Origin: Luteimonas abyssi
GTDB taxonomy: Bacteria > Pseudomonadota > Gammaproteobacteria > Xanthomonadales > Xanthomonadaceae
Assembly: GCF_001482195.1 (NCBI RefSeq)
Contig: NZ_KQ759763.1
Span: 2,815,924-2,879,923, forward strand
DNA: 64,000 nucleotides
Direction: 5' to 3'
Shown: positions 41,977 through 52,092 of the stretch, piece after piece
Layout: every line of letters begins with the position of its first letter
Numbering within the stretch: the stretch's first letter is position 1
Made by a program: the position numbers and the translations under genes
The notes under the pieces: generated by a model
The model's database searches: none
The model's input: only the letters and a program-made list of their open reading frames with translations
Told to the model about the DNA's origin: nothing

Positions 41977-42864
41977 TCAGCCGTCCGAGGTGCCGGTTCC
42001 GTAGAGGGCCTTGCGTGGCGCACCGGTGATCTCGGCGGCCAGCTTGGCGGCCGCCGATGGCGCCAGGTGCGCCGACAGGAGGCCGTAGACCCGGCGCCCC
42101 TCGGCGAGCTGGGCGTCGTCATCGTGGCCCGCACCCTGCACGACCAGCACGAACTCGCCCTTGCGCTGGTTCGGATCGGCCTCGACCTGCGCGTGCAGGT
42201 CGACCAGGCTGCCGTCGAGCACGGTTTCGAACAGTTTGGTCAGTTCGCGCGCGAGCACGGCCGGACGCGCGTCGCCGAACGCCGCGCGCAGATCGGCCAA
42301 GGTGTCGACGATCCGGTGCGAGGCCTCGTAGAACACGAGCGTGCGCGGCTCCCCGGCCAGCCGGGCCAGCGCGTCCCGGCGCGCGCCGGGCTTGGCCGGC
42401 AAGAAACCTTCGAAGGCGAAGCGGTCGCTGGGCAGGCCAGCCACGCTGAGCGCGGTGATCACCGCGCTCGGCCCCGGCACCGGACTCACCCGTACCCCGG
42501 CCGCGCGCGCGGCGCGCACCAGCCGGAACCCGGGATCGCTGACCAGCGGAGTGCCCGCATCGCTGACCAGCGCCAGCGAGTCGCCGCCCAGCAGGCGCGC
42601 CACGATCCGCTCGGACAGGACATCCTCGTTGTGCTCGTGCAGGGCCAGGGCTGGCGTGCCGATGCCGAAATGCCCCAGCAGCGCCCGGGTATGCCGGGTG
42701 TCTTCGGCGCAGATCGCGTCCACGGACCGCAGCACGTCCTGCGCGCGCGGGGAGAGATCGGCCAGATTGCCGATCGGCGTGGCGACGACATGCAGCACCC
42801 CCGCCCCGACCGGGCGGGGGCCGGCGGCGCGGGCGGCGGACGAGGCGGACGGCGACGTGGACAA
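41977..42864 (-). CDS. rsmI: 16S rRNA (cytidine-1402-2'-O) methyltransferase
   Basis: Adds the 2'-O-methyl group to C1402, the same nucleotide that RsmH methylates, and is encoded only 2 kb away. About 295 residues. SAM-dependent tetrapyrrole-methylase fold: LHVVATPIGNLADLSPRA, AEDTRHTRALL, LVSDAGTPLVSDPGFRLV and VPGPSAVITAL. TTG at 42864 is chosen because GGAG lies 6 nt before it; GTG at 42876 is an alternative. Divergent from lpoA. Confidence 0.95.
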   Translation of the reverse strand: MSTSPSASSAARAAGPRPVGAGVLHVVATPIGNLADLSPRAQDVLRSVDAICAEDTRHTRALLGHFGIGTPALALHEHNEDVLSERIVARLLGGDSLALVSDAGTPLVSDPGFRLVRAARAAGVRVSPVPGPSAVITALSVAGLPSDRFAFEGFLPAKPGARRDALARLAGEPRTLVFYEASHRIVDTLADLRAAFGDARPAVLARELTKLFETVLDGSLVDLHAQVEADPNQRKGEFVLVVQGAGHDDDAQLAEGRRVYGLLSAHLAPSAAAKLAAEITGAPRKALYGTGTSDG

Positions 42865-42927
42865 TCGTGTCTCCACACAGGGGGGCGGTAGAATCCTAGC
42901 CGCTTCTCCGCACCGGACCGGATTTCC

Positions 42928-44343
42928 ATGCGCACTCTGGCACGTCGCTTCTCCTACCCGCCCGCCCGCTCGTTGGCGGCGCTGCTCCTGACCGCCGTGT
43001 TCCTCGCCGGTTGCGCCACGGTGAGTGTGGCCCCCACGGGCCCGGCCGCGACGCCGGAGCCCGCCCATCCGGAACTCGCTGCGGCCGCCGATCTGGTGCG
43101 CCAGCAGGCGACGCTGACCGGGGTCGAGCGTGCCGACGGCGCACGCGAGATCGAACGCCTGTTGTCGTCCGTGCCCGACCAGACCCTCACCGAATACGCC
43201 GCCGCGTTGCCCGAAGGCGACCCGATGTACAGCTATGCCGGCCGCGTGCTGCTCGCGCGCGGGCTGCCGCTGCCGCGCCCGTTCGACCTCGGCGCGCTGT
43301 GGGCGGTGCATGCGGGCAACCGTGCGCCCGCCGACCGCGACGGCTACCGCCCGCCGCTGCGCCTGGGCGTACTGCTGCCGCTGTCGGGCAATCTCGCCAC
43401 CGCCGCCGCCCCGGTGCGCGACGGTCTGCTGGCCGGCTACTACGGCGAACGCCGCGAACGGCCCGAGGTGGTGTTCTACGACACCGCGACCGGCGGCGCC
43501 AACACCGCCTACGACCGTGCCGTGTCCGAGGGCGCCGATTACATCCTCGGTCCGCTCGGCCGCGACGAGGTGGCCGGCCTGCTGGCACGCCCCGACCAGT
43601 TGCGGGTGCCGGTGCTGGCGCTCAATCGTGCCGGCGACGGCGCCCCGGTCGGCAGTTTCAGCTTCGCGCTGGCGCCCGAGGACGATGGCACTGCCGCGGC
43701 CGACTACCTGCTCGAACGCAACGTGCGCCAGGTGCTAGTGCTCAATGGCGGCGACGACAATGCGCGCCGCAGCGTCGATGCCTTCCGTCGCCAGCTCGAG
43801 GCCGGCGGCGGCGCGGTCAGCGACATGCTGGTGGTCACCGGCGACACGCCGCCCGACATGACCGACGCCTTCCGCAACGCGATGCTCAAGGAGGACGGCG
43901 CGCAGGCGGTGTTCATCGCGCTGCGCGGCCAGCAGGCGCGCGCGATCGCGCCGCAGCTCGTGGCCGCCGGCTACACCACGCGCCCGCGCGTGGGCACCTC
44001 GCAGCTGTCGATCGGCGGCGGGCGCGGCGAGCAGGACGCCGCCCTCGACGGCATCGTGTTTCCGTCCGAGCGCTGGACCTCGTCCGGCGTGGCCGGGCTG
44101 CCGATGGCGTCCAGCGTCGCGTCGAACCTGCCCACCGCGCGCGGCGGCGCGGCGCGCCTGTTCGCATTCGGCTACGACGCCTGGCTGCTGACCGCCTTCA
44201 TGGAGCGACTGGTCACCGGCGCCGATGCCGAACTGCGCGGCGCCACCGGCCTGCTGCGCATCGACGGCGAAGGCAACATCGTGCGCACGCCGGCATGGGC
44301 GACCTTCAGCGGCGGCCACGTGGTGCCGCTCGGCGGCGGCTGA
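42928..44343 (+). CDS. lpoA: Penicillin-binding protein activator LpoA-like lipoprotein
   Basis: 471-residue outer-membrane lipoprotein. Signal peptide with lipobox LAGC, lipidated Cys29. The C-terminal part (about 140-460) is a periplasmic-binding-protein fold of the LppC/LpoA family ([44 protein letters not shown]). In E. coli LpoA stimulates PBP1A. The N-terminal part is shorter than in E. coli. The rsmI-lpoA-yraN arrangement is the same as in enterobacteria. A TAGAAT hexamer at 42889-42894 may be the -10 box. Confidence 0.92.
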   Translation: MRTLARRFSYPPARSLAALLLTAVFLAGCATVSVAPTGPAATPEPAHPELAAAADLVRQQATLTGVERADGAREIERLLSSVPDQTLTEYAAALPEGDPMYSYAGRVLLARGLPLPRPFDLGALWAVHAGNRAPADRDGYRPPLRLGVLLPLSGNLATAAAPVRDGLLAGYYGERRERPEVVFYDTATGGANTAYDRAVSEGADYILGPLGRDEVAGLLARPDQLRVPVLALNRAGDGAPVGSFSFALAPEDDGTAAADYLLERNVRQVLVLNGGDDNARRSVDAFRRQLEAGGGAVSDMLVVTGDTPPDMTDAFRNAMLKEDGAQAVFIALRGQQARAIAPQLVAAGYTTRPRVGTSQLSIGGGRGEQDAALDGIVFPSERWTSSGVAGLPMASSVASNLPTARGGAARLFAFGYDAWLLTAFMERLVTGADAELRGATGLLRIDGEGNIVRTPAWATFSGGHVVPLGGG

Positions 44344-44621
44344 GGCCACGCCCCATCACCCCGCGCCCGGGAGGCGCGCGCCCGCACAGGATGTGCGGGC
44401 AAGCAGGCAAGGACGCCGGACATGACCTCGTTCGTCTCGACCGCCACATGCCGTCGTCGGCGTACGCCCCGCGTCGCACCGACGAGGCCGGCCCTGCCGC
44501 CCGGCCGGCAGGCCGGACGCGATGCGCGCGGCGCGACGAATCCACGCCCTCGGCGCGGACCTTCGCCGCCCGCGCGAGGACGCCGGGCGGCCGAAGCCGA
44601 CGTCACCGCGACGGTGCGCCC

Positions 44622-44981
44622 GTGAGCCGTCGCCGTGGCGCCGAGATCGAGTCCGCCGCGCAGGCGCTGCTCGAGCGCGAGGGACTGCGTCCGGTGGCGC
44701 GCAACGCCGGCTTTCGCGTGGGCGAGCTGGATCTGGTCATGCGCGATCGCGACGGCAGCCTGGTGTTCGTCGAGGTGCGCTACCGCCGCAGCACCGGCTT
44801 CGGCGCCGGCGGCGAGTCCATCGACGCCCGGAAACGACGCCGGCTGGTCCGCGCCGCACAGCTGTTCCTGCTCGCCCATCCGGGCTGGGCGCAAGCGCCG
44901 TGCCGCTTCGACGTGGTCGAGGCCACCGGCGAGCCGCCTCGGCTGCGCTGGCTACGCGACGCGTTCCGCGCCGACGACTGA
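44622..44981 (+). CDS. yraN: YraN (UPF0102) endonuclease-like protein
   Basis: About 119 residues from GTG 44622. The RecB-like nuclease core is visible: [42 protein letters not shown] (Glu/Asp/Glu-x-Lys-type site, here VEVRYR) and [16 protein letters not shown]. Its biological role is unsettled. No ribosome site is seen, and an ATG at about 44448 would give an Arg-rich extension that other members lack, so the start is uncertain. It lies 278 nt after lpoA; that gap holds no gene I can support. Confidence 0.85.
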   Translation: MSRRRGAEIESAAQALLEREGLRPVARNAGFRVGELDLVMRDRDGSLVFVEVRYRRSTGFGAGGESIDARKRRRLVRAAQLFLLAHPGWAQAPCRFDVVEATGEPPRLRWLRDAFRADD

Positions 44982-45196
44982 CGCCGGGCAGGCCGGTCCG
45001 GCACCCGATCGCGCCGGGCGCACCGGGCGCATCATCCGCACGCGGCTCTTCGCGCGCGACCCGTGCGAACGTACCGGTGACGCACACCCCGCGACGCCGA
45101 CATCGCGGTCGCATTCCTGGACGACGTGCGCGACGTCCGCACGGCCGCGGAGGGACACGCTACCCTCTCTTCGTCACCTCTGCCGCGGGCCTCGCC

Positions 45197-46510
45197 TTGT
45201 CCTCCACGCCGAACACCCCTGAGCCCGGCCTGCTGCGCGCGGTCGGTCGCTGGCAGATCCTGGGATTGTCGATCAACGATGTGGTCGGCAGCGGCATCTA
45301 CCTCCTGCCGGCCGTGGCGTTCGGGTTGCTCGGGCCGTTCTCGGTCTGGGCCATCCTGCTGGCCGGCGGCCTGGTGAGCCTGCTGGTGCTCTGCTATGCG
45401 AAGGCGGCCAGCTACTTCGAGCGACAGGGCGGCAGCTATCTCTATGCGCGCGAAGCGTTCGGCCCGTTCGTCGGCTTCCAGGTCGGCTGGACGATCTGGC
45501 TGACGCGCATCAGCGTGGCCGCTTCGTTGTCCAACGGCCTGGCCGACGCCGTGGCCCGGTTCTGGCCCGCCGCCCTCGACGGCGCGGGGCGCACCGTGGT
45601 CGTGGTCGGCTCGTTGCTGCTGCTGGTCACGATCAACGTGGTCGGCGTGCGCTGGGCGGCGCGTGCGGCCACCGTGTTCGTGATCGGCAAGTTGCTGCCC
45701 CTGCTGCTGTTCGTCTTCATCGGCCTGTTCCACGTCGACTGGGGGCTGGCCTTCGGCGGGCCGCCGGCCGGCCTGACCGCGACCGCCGCCACGGACGCGG
45801 CGCTGTTGCTGCTGTTCGCCTACGCGGGGTTCGAGAATCTCCCGGCCGCAGCCGGCGAGTACCGCGATCCCAGGCGCAACGTGCCGTTCGCGTTGCTGAC
45901 GATGATCGCCTGCGTCACGCTGCTTTACGCGGCGGTGCAACTGGTCGCGCAGGGCACGCTGCCCGCGCTGGCCGACGCGGCCACGCCGCTGGCCGACGCG
46001 GGCGCGGGATTCGGCGGCGAAGCGCTGGCGCTCGCGCTGACGGTGGGCGCGGCCCTGTCGATCCTGGGCACCAACAACAACACCATGCTGCTCGGTCCAC
46101 GCTTCGTGCACGCGCTGGCCAGCGACGGCTACGGTCCGTCGGCGCTGGCGCGCATCCATCCGCGCTTCCGCACCCCGGCCGTGGCGGTGATCGTGCAGGG
46201 GGCCCTGGCCCTGGCACTCGCGCTGACCGGCTCGTTCGTGCAACTCGCCCTGCTGTCGATGGTGACGCGCCTGCTCGGCTACATCGCCACGGCCGGCAGC
46301 GTCCTGGTGCTGCAACGACGCCACGGCGACGCCCCGGGCAGCCTGCGCCTGCCGGGCGGTCCGCTGATTCCGGTGGCGGCGCTGCTGTTGTCGCTGTGGC
46401 TGCTGTTGAGCGCGAGCGCCGCCAACCTGGTGGCGGTGGCGGTGGCCCTGGGGGTGGGTGCGCTGGTGTACCGCTTCCCGCGCCGCGACGCGCCCGGCAC
46501 GCGGACGTAG
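45197..46510 (+). CDS. APC-family amino acid permease
   Basis: About 437 residues with roughly 12 membrane helices. The first helix carries the substrate-binding GSGIYLLPA in VGRWQILGLSINDVVGSGIYLLPAVAFGLLG. Other family marks are ERQGGSYLYAREAFGPFVGFQVGW and a helix 6 YAGFENLPAAAGE. It imports amino acids or amines with protons or by exchange; the substrate cannot be told. No ATG is available: TTG at 45197 is used, but the true start could be elsewhere in 45150-45200. Nine nt separate it from the PatB-like gene, so the two are co-transcribed. Confidence 0.85.
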   Translation: MSSTPNTPEPGLLRAVGRWQILGLSINDVVGSGIYLLPAVAFGLLGPFSVWAILLAGGLVSLLVLCYAKAASYFERQGGSYLYAREAFGPFVGFQVGWTIWLTRISVAASLSNGLADAVARFWPAALDGAGRTVVVVGSLLLLVTINVVGVRWAARAATVFVIGKLLPLLLFVFIGLFHVDWGLAFGGPPAGLTATAATDAALLLLFAYAGFENLPAAAGEYRDPRRNVPFALLTMIACVTLLYAAVQLVAQGTLPALADAATPLADAGAGFGGEALALALTVGAALSILGTNNNTMLLGPRFVHALASDGYGPSALARIHPRFRTPAVAVIVQGALALALALTGSFVQLALLSMVTRLLGYIATAGSVLVLQRRHGDAPGSLRLPGGPLIPVAALLLSLWLLLSASAANLVAVAVALGVGALVYRFPRRDAPGTRT

Positions 46511-46519
46511 ACTGCGGCG

Positions 46520-47692
46520 ATGGACACGACGCACTTCGACGCCATCGGCCTGGACGACCTGCGCGCTGGCGGCGGCCTCAAATGGGTCGCGTTTCCGGAC
46601 TGCATCGGCGCGTTCGTGGCGGAGATGGATTTCGGTCTCGCGCCGCCTATCGCCGCCGCGCTGCACGAGACGATCGCCGGCGGCAGAACCGGTTACCTCT
46701 CCGCTTCGCTGACCGACGCCATGGCCGAGGCCTGCGCCGGCTGGCATGCCGACCGCTACGGCTGGGCGCCCGCACCCGAGCGCATCCATCCGCTGCCCGA
46801 CATCCTCACCGGGCTGGAACTCGCGCTGAGGCACCTGCTGCCCGAACGCACACCGGTGGTCGTGCCGTCGCCCAACTACATGCCGTTCGTGCCGTTGCTG
46901 CGCCTGCTCGGCCACGAGGTCATCGAAGTGCCGATGCGCGACGCGGAGGGCACCTGGACGTTCGACGAGCCCGCCCTCGATGCCGCCTTCGCGCGCGGTG
47001 CGGGCCTGGCGATCCTGTGCAATCCGCACAACCCGCTCGGTCGCGTCTACACCCGTGCGGAGCTGGCGCGTTTCAGCGCGATCGCCGCCCGCCACGGCGC
47101 GCGCGTGTTCGCCGACGAGATCCACGGCCCGCTGGTCTACGGCCCGCATCGCCACGTGCCCTACGCCTCGCTCGGGCCGGAAGCGGCCGCCCAGGCGATC
47201 ACCGCCACTTCGGCGTCCAAGGGCTGGAACCTGCCCGGCCTGAAGTGCGCGCAGCTCATCCTCAGCAACGACGAGGACCAGGCACGCTGGCGCCGCATGG
47301 CACCGCTGGCTGGGCACGCCACCGCCACGCCCGGGGTGATCGCCAACACCGTCGCCTACCGCGAAGGCCGCGACTGGCTGGACGCGGTACTGGCGTATCT
47401 GGACGGCAACCGCGCGTTGGTGGCCGAGCGCGTGCGCACCGACATGCCCGGCGTCGGCTTCCGCGCGCCGGAAGGCACCTACCTGGCCTGGCTGGATTGC
47501 CGCGGACTCGCGCCCGCGGACGCCCCGTCGCCGGCGCGCCGCTTCCGCGCCAGCGGCGTGGCGCTCACCGACGGTGCGGATTGCGGCGCCGGTGGCGAAG
47601 GCTTCGTCCGACTCAACTTCGCGATGCCGCGCCCGATCCTGTCCGAAGCGCTGTCACGCATGGCCGACGCCGTACGCCAGGCGGCACCGTAG
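46520..47692 (+). CDS. patB: PatB/MalY-type PLP aminotransferase (putative C-S lyase)
   Basis: 390 residues, fold type I. The PLP-binding lysine is in TSASKGWNLPGLKCAQ. Other marks: VAEMDFGLAPPI (typical of MalY/PatB), CNPHNPLGRVYTRAEL and ADEIHGPLVY. Members cleave cystathionine or cysteine conjugates to release thiols. Starts 9 nt after the permease gene, so the permease may import a sulfur-containing or other amino acid used by this enzyme (inference). Confidence 0.9.
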   Translation: MDTTHFDAIGLDDLRAGGGLKWVAFPDCIGAFVAEMDFGLAPPIAAALHETIAGGRTGYLSASLTDAMAEACAGWHADRYGWAPAPERIHPLPDILTGLELALRHLLPERTPVVVPSPNYMPFVPLLRLLGHEVIEVPMRDAEGTWTFDEPALDAAFARGAGLAILCNPHNPLGRVYTRAELARFSAIAARHGARVFADEIHGPLVYGPHRHVPYASLGPEAAAQAITATSASKGWNLPGLKCAQLILSNDEDQARWRRMAPLAGHATATPGVIANTVAYREGRDWLDAVLAYLDGNRALVAERVRTDMPGVGFRAPEGTYLAWLDCRGLAPADAPSPARRFRASGVALTDGADCGAGGEGFVRLNFAMPRPILSEALSRMADAVRQAAP

Positions 47693-47899
47693 GCGCAGCA
47701 CTGCGCGGCCCCGCCTGGGAACAGCGCATCCGTACCCGGCCCGGGCCGCGGCGCCCGAGGCCCGGAGATCGCGCAGTTGCGCGGCCCTCGCATCGCATTC
47801 GCGACATCCGCGAACACGTGTTCCCGGTGCGTGCCCAGAGCGTACCCGCTGCAAGCCCGCGGATGCGTTCTCAGGCATGGACCGATCCGGCACGCGCGA

Positions 47900-48850
47900 T
47901 CAGAAATGCGCGTAGCCGCGGCGCGGGGGATGCCAGACCTCGCCGGCGCCGGTCCGGCAGACGCTGTCGCGTCCGGCGACGATGCCACCGATGCGGGTGA
48001 CCGCGACCCCGGCTGCCGCAGCCGCGGCCCGGACAAGGGCCTCGCGCGCGGCCGGCGCGGTGAAACACAGTTCGTAATCGTCGCCGCCGGACGACTGCAG
48101 CGCGCGGCGCGCGTCCACGTCGGCGACCGCCGCGTGCAGTGCGGCGGATGCGGGCAGTGCATCGACATCGATCTCGGCGCCCACCCCACTGGCGTCGAGG
48201 ACATGGCCGAGATCGGCCAGCAGGCCGTCCGACACGTCGATGCAGGCGTGGGCCAGGCCGACCAGTGCCTGCCCGAGCGCGAGCCGCGGCGACGGGCGGT
48301 CCATGCGCCCGCGCAGTGCCGCAGGCATCGTCTCGCCGCGCGACCGCAGCGCCAGCGCCGCGGCGGCGTCGCCCAGCGTGCCGCTGACCCAGATCGAGTC
48401 GCCGGGGCGTGCCGCATCCCGGCGCAGCGCCCCGCCCGGCGCGACGTGGCCCAGCGCGGTCACGCACACCGACAGCGGACCGCGGGTGGTATCGCCGCCG
48501 ACCAGCGTCACCCCGTGTTCGGCCGCCAGCGCCAGCAGGCCGTCCACCAGCGCGTCCGCGAGCCCCGCCTCGTCCCGGGGCAGCGACAGCGACAGGGTGC
48601 ACCACGCCGGCACCGCGCCCATCGCGGCCAGATCGGACAGGTTCACCGCCAGCGCCTTCCAGCCGATGGCCTCGGCCGCGGTGTCTTCCGGGAAATGCAC
48701 GCCGGTATTGAGCGTGTCCGTGCACACCACCAGCTGACGCCCGTGCGGGACCGCCAGCACCGCGGCATCGTCGCCGATCCCCAGGACCACGTCGGCCCGG
48801 CGCGGCGCGCGCGCCCGGATGCGCGCGATCAGATCGAACTCACCGGACAT
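47900..48850 (-). CDS. thiL: Thiamine-monophosphate kinase
   Basis: Phosphorylates thiamine monophosphate to the active pyrophosphate. 316 residues. Metal-binding motifs: VVLGIGDDAAVL, TDTLNTGVHFP, VNLSDLAAMGA, LVGGDTTRGP and DVSDGLLADLGH. Start ATG at 48850 (MSGEFDLIARI). It follows nusB by 100 nt, the same order as in E. coli. Confidence 0.96.
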   Translation of the reverse strand: MSGEFDLIARIRARAPRRADVVLGIGDDAAVLAVPHGRQLVVCTDTLNTGVHFPEDTAAEAIGWKALAVNLSDLAAMGAVPAWCTLSLSLPRDEAGLADALVDGLLALAAEHGVTLVGGDTTRGPLSVCVTALGHVAPGGALRRDAARPGDSIWVSGTLGDAAAALALRSRGETMPAALRGRMDRPSPRLALGQALVGLAHACIDVSDGLLADLGHVLDASGVGAEIDVDALPASAALHAAVADVDARRALQSSGGDDYELCFTAPAAREALVRAAAAAAGVAVTRIGGIVAGRDSVCRTGAGEVWHPPRRGYAHF

Positions 48851-48950
48851 GGCGGACCGCGCCCTCCCCGAAGGTTTCCCACGCTGCCCGCAAGACCGCG
48901 CAGGCGCAGACATCGCGGTGAACGGCGACGCCGGAGGCGAGGCCCACGAC

Positions 48951-49409
48951 TCAGCCGCGCGCGGCGCGCACCTCGACCGCACGCCACTCGGCGGCCGCAC
49001 GATCGAGCACGCCGTTGACGTAGGTATGCCCGTGCTCGGAGCCGAAGCGCTTGACCGTCTTCAGCGCCTCGTCGATCACCACGCGATACGGCACGTCGAT
49101 GCGGTGCTGGAGTTCGTAGGCGGCGATGCGCAGCATCGCGCGTTCGATCTGGTCGACCTCCTCGATGGTGCGGTCCAGATACGGCTGCAGCGACGCATCG
49201 AGTTCGGCGCGGTGGGCGAGCACGCCGCGCACGAGATCCTCGAAGTACTCCAGGTCGGCGACCTCGTGGGCCTGCTCGTGGGCGAACTGCGCGATCACCG
49301 TGCGCACCTCGCCACCGCTCACCTGCCAGGCGTAGACCGCCTGCAGCGCGCGACGGCGCGCACGCGTGCGCAGCACCGGATCGACACCCGGACGCGGACC
49401 GCGGCTCAT
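48951..49409 (-). CDS. nusB: Transcription antitermination factor NusB
   Basis: 152-residue helical protein that, with NusE, binds boxA in rRNA leaders. Marks: [37 protein letters not shown], and [35 protein letters not shown] overlaps the ribH stop by 4 nt (ATGA). Confidence 0.97.
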   Translation of the reverse strand: MSRGPRPGVDPVLRTRARRRALQAVYAWQVSGGEVRTVIAQFAHEQAHEVADLEYFEDLVRGVLAHRAELDASLQPYLDRTIEEVDQIERAMLRIAAYELQHRIDVPYRVVIDEALKTVKRFGSEHGHTYVNGVLDRAAAEWRAVEVRAARG

Positions 49410-49873
49410 GCCAGCTTCTCCACCAGATCGGTCATCTCGATCGCCACCAGCGCACACTCCTCGCCCTTGTTGCCGTGGCTGCCGCCGGCGCGGCGCTCGG
49501 CATCCTCGACGTCGTCGACGGCGAGCACGCCGTTGACCACCGACAGGCCGAATTCCAGTTGCACCTGCATGAGCGCCTCGGCGCAGTTGTCGGCGACGTG
49601 CTCGTAGTGGCGGGTGTCGCCACGGATGACGCAGCCCAGCGCGACCAGCGCGGCATGCCCACCCTGCGATGCGAGGCGCGCGGCGACCACGGGGATCTCC
49701 CAGGCGCCCGGCACACGGATCACGTCCACCGCATCGTCGCCCACGCCGTTGTCGGCGAAGGCCTTGCGCGCACCGGCGACCAGCGTATCGGTGATGCGCG
49801 GGTTCCAGCGGCTGGCGATGATCGCGAAGCGCGCGCCGTCGGCGGGGCGCAGATCGCCTTCGAAATGACTCAT
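49406..49873 (-). CDS. ribH: 6,7-dimethyl-8-ribityllumazine synthase
   Basis: Penultimate step of riboflavin synthesis. 155 residues. [49 protein letters not shown] and [16 protein letters not shown] carry the substrate site, including the catalytic His in TRHYEH. Starts 31 nt after ribBA and overlaps nusB by 4 nt. Confidence 0.97.
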   Translation of the reverse strand: MSHFEGDLRPADGARFAIIASRWNPRITDTLVAGARKAFADNGVGDDAVDVIRVPGAWEIPVVAARLASQGGHAALVALGCVIRGDTRHYEHVADNCAEALMQVQLEFGLSVVNGVLAVDDVEDAERRAGGSHGNKGEECALVAIEMTDLVEKLA

Positions 49874-49904
49874 GACGTTCGTGACTCCGGTGAAGGGGCG
49901 CAGT

Positions 49905-51041
49905 TTAACCCGCGCTGGCGCGGCCGGCCGAAACGACCGCCGTCGGCTCCACGGTGTCGACCACTTCCAGGCCGAACCCGGACAGGCCGACCTGACGACG
50001 GGGCGTGCCCAGCACACGCAGCTGCCCGAGTCCGAGGTCGGCCAGGATCTGCGCGCCGGCGCCGTTGCGCCGCCACTGGCCGACGTCCTTGTCCTTGCCG
50101 GCGGGCCTCGCCTCGACCTCGGAACACAGCCGCGCCAGCAGCGCGTCGGAGTCGCGCGGTGCGGACAGCACCACCAGGACACCCTCGCCGGCATCGGCGA
50201 TCGCCTTCAGGGCATCGGTGGTCGCGACGCCGAAATCCTCGCGGCGCCAGCGCAGCAGGTCAGACAGCGGGTTCTCGACGTGCACGCGCACCAGCGTCGG
50301 CCGCGCAGCCTCCGGCGTGCCGCGGACCAGGGCGAAATGCAGCTCGTGCGCGATGCGGTCGCGGTAGGTCACCAGGCGGAACGGGCCGGCGTCGGTGTCG
50401 ATGTCGCGTTCGTCGACGCGTTCGACGGTGTGCTCGGTGGCCAGGCGATAGGCGATGAGGTCGGCGATCGAGCCGATCTTCAATCCATGCTCGCGCGCGA
50501 ACGTTTCCAACTGCGGGCGACGCGCCATGGTGCCATCGGCGTTGAGCACCTCGACCAGCACACCGGCAGGCTCGAGCCCCGCCAGTTCGGCGAGATCGGC
50601 CGTGGCCTCGGTGTGGCCGGCCCGGGTCAGCACACCACCGGCCTGGGCGATGAGCGGAAAGATGTGGCCGGGCCGGCTGAGGTCCGACGGCTTGGCGTCC
50701 GGGCGCACCGCGGTGCGGATGGTGTGGGCGCGATCAGCCGCGGAGATGCCGGTGGTCACGCCCTCGGCCGCCTCGATGCTGACGGTGAAGTTGGTCTGGA
50801 ACTGGGCGGTGTTGGCCTGGACCATCGGCGCCAGCCCCAACTGCTGGCTGCGCGCCGGCGAGATCGACAGGCACACCAGACCGCGGCCGTGGGTGACCAT
50901 GAAGTTGATGTCGGAGGCCTTGACCAGTTCGGCGGCCATGACCAGGTCGCCTTCGTTCTCGCGATCCTCGTCGTCGACGATGACGACCATGCGGCCGGCG
51001 CGGATCTCTTCGAGCAGTTCGGGAATGGAAGCGAAGGACAT
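49905..51041 (-). CDS. ribB: 3,4-dihydroxy-2-butanone-4-phosphate synthase with degenerate GTP cyclohydrolase II domain
   Basis: 378 residues. The RibB domain (1-205) is intact: [29 protein letters not shown], and [14 protein letters not shown] supply metal and substrate ligands. The C-terminal part (about 210-370) aligns with GTP cyclohydrolase II but lacks its zinc cysteines: where active enzymes have HSECLTGD and RCDCG, here stands [18 protein letters not shown]. So it should make the four-carbon unit but not open GTP; an active ribA is expected elsewhere. Between ribE and ribH. Confidence 0.93.
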   Translation of the reverse strand: MSFASIPELLEEIRAGRMVVIVDDEDRENEGDLVMAAELVKASDINFMVTHGRGLVCLSISPARSQQLGLAPMVQANTAQFQTNFTVSIEAAEGVTTGISAADRAHTIRTAVRPDAKPSDLSRPGHIFPLIAQAGGVLTRAGHTEATADLAELAGLEPAGVLVEVLNADGTMARRPQLETFAREHGLKIGSIADLIAYRLATEHTVERVDERDIDTDAGPFRLVTYRDRIAHELHFALVRGTPEAARPTLVRVHVENPLSDLLRWRREDFGVATTDALKAIADAGEGVLVVLSAPRDSDALLARLCSEVEARPAGKDKDVGQWRRNGAGAQILADLGLGQLRVLGTPRRQVGLSGFGLEVVDTVEPTAVVSAGRASAG

Positions 51042-51151
51042 CGGTCTGGTTCTCTTGGCTGGAGCGGAGCGCGGCCCGACGCGCGGGCGACGCCGATCGA
51101 AAGTGTCGCGTGCGGCCCGCAGGGCTGCTGGGGTGCCGACGGTCTCGGCGG

Positions 51152-51763
51152 CTAGGCGGCAGGAGGCCCGGCGCGGTCGGCGAGCAGGCGCTCGACGTAA
51201 CGCGCGACCAGGTCGACCTCCAGATTCACCGCATCGCCGACGCCGGTCGCGGCGAACGCGGTGTGGGCGACGGTGTGCGGAATCAGCGCGACCTCGAAGC
51301 CGTCCGCGTCCACCGCATTGACGGTGAGGCTGACGCCATCGACGCAGATCGAGCCCTTCTTCGCCACGTAGCGCAGCAATGCCGGCGCCGCCGAGAAGCG
51401 CCAGCGTTGCGCGCGCGCGTCCGGCACGATGGCCTCGACGCGGCCCAGGCCGTCCACGTGCCCGCTGACCAGATGCCCGCCGAGCCGGTCGTCGGCGCGC
51501 AGCGCGCGCTCCAGGTTGACCGGCGCGCCGTCGGCCAGCGCGCCCAGCGTGGTCAGGGCCAGGGTTTCGGTGGAGGCGTCGGCGTGGAACCGCTCCGCAT
51601 CGAACGCGATCACGGTCAGGCACACGCCGTTGACCGCGATGCTCTCGCCGAGCTGCGGCGCCTCGAACGGCAGGCTGCCGGTGGCGATCTCCAGCCGCAG
51701 ATCGCCGTCGCGGGGCATCCGGCCGGCCAGGCGGCCGACGCCGGTGACGATGCCGGTGAACAT
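51152..51763 (-). CDS. ribE: Riboflavin synthase, alpha subunit type
   Basis: Dismutates two lumazines to riboflavin. 203 residues in two similar barrels, each with its own signature: MFTGIVTGVGRLAG, GESIAVNGVCLTV in the first and KGSICVDGVSLTVNAV in the second, plus GGHLVSGHVDGLG. It is the first gene downstream of the FMN riboswitch (130 nt leader), so it and ribBA-ribH are under flavin control. Confidence 0.96.
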   Translation of the reverse strand: MFTGIVTGVGRLAGRMPRDGDLRLEIATGSLPFEAPQLGESIAVNGVCLTVIAFDAERFHADASTETLALTTLGALADGAPVNLERALRADDRLGGHLVSGHVDGLGRVEAIVPDARAQRWRFSAAPALLRYVAKKGSICVDGVSLTVNAVDADGFEVALIPHTVAHTAFAATGVGDAVNLEVDLVARYVERLLADRAGPPAA

Positions 51764-51843
51764 CAGCCGGCCTCCATCGGAATGACGGACGGTGCGGGCT
51801 GGACGGGGCGCGAAGCTGCGGACATGGCGTTTTCCGTTCGACG

Positions 51844-51870
51844 AAAAACGTCCCGGGCACGACGGGCACG
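51844..51870 (-). terminator. Expression-platform terminator of the FMN riboswitch
   Basis: Minus strand: CGT-CCC pairs with GGG-ACG (one bulged base), directly followed by TTTTT, about 23 nt after the riboswitch aptamer and 80 nt before ribE. FMN binding would favour this terminator and shut off ribE and genes after it. Confidence 0.75.
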
Positions 51871-51892
51871 CGGCATACGCCGCGGAAACCGT

Positions 51893-52037
51893 CTTCTTTC
51901 ATCCGGACTGTGACCGTCGGCTCCGGCATTCGACCGGATCTGCTGACCTCCCGCGGCAGGCACCGCCGGAGCGCTCGCGGGCTCGTGCCGGAACCGCTGG
52001 CACCTACCGCCGGTGGGGAATTTCGCCCCGCCCTGAA
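51893..52037 (-). ncRNA. FMN riboswitch (RFN element)
   Basis: Minus strand. Conserved aptamer words appear in order: AGGGCGGGGCGAAATTCCCC, ACCGGCGGTA, AGCCCGCGAGCG, GTCAGCAGATCCGGT, CCGGAGCCGACGGTCACAGT and GGATGAAAGA. The outer helix pairs TCTTC near 51893 with the complementary GAAGA near 52037. It lies after ribD and before ribE, inside the rib gene run. Confidence 0.97.
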
Positions 52038-52054
52038 GACGTCTTGGTTGTGGG

Positions 52055-52076
52055 CGCCGCCGGCGGACCGGCGGCG
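52055..52076 (-). terminator. GC hairpin between ribD and the FMN riboswitch
   Basis: Perfect 9-bp stem CGCCGCCGG/CCGGCGGCG with a 4-nt loop, 17 nt after the ribD stop. No T-run. It may mark the end of the nrdR-ribD message, which would make the riboswitch the head of a new transcript; no clear promoter is visible between the two. Confidence 0.45.
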
Positions 52077-52092
52077 GGGTGACGGCGCGATT

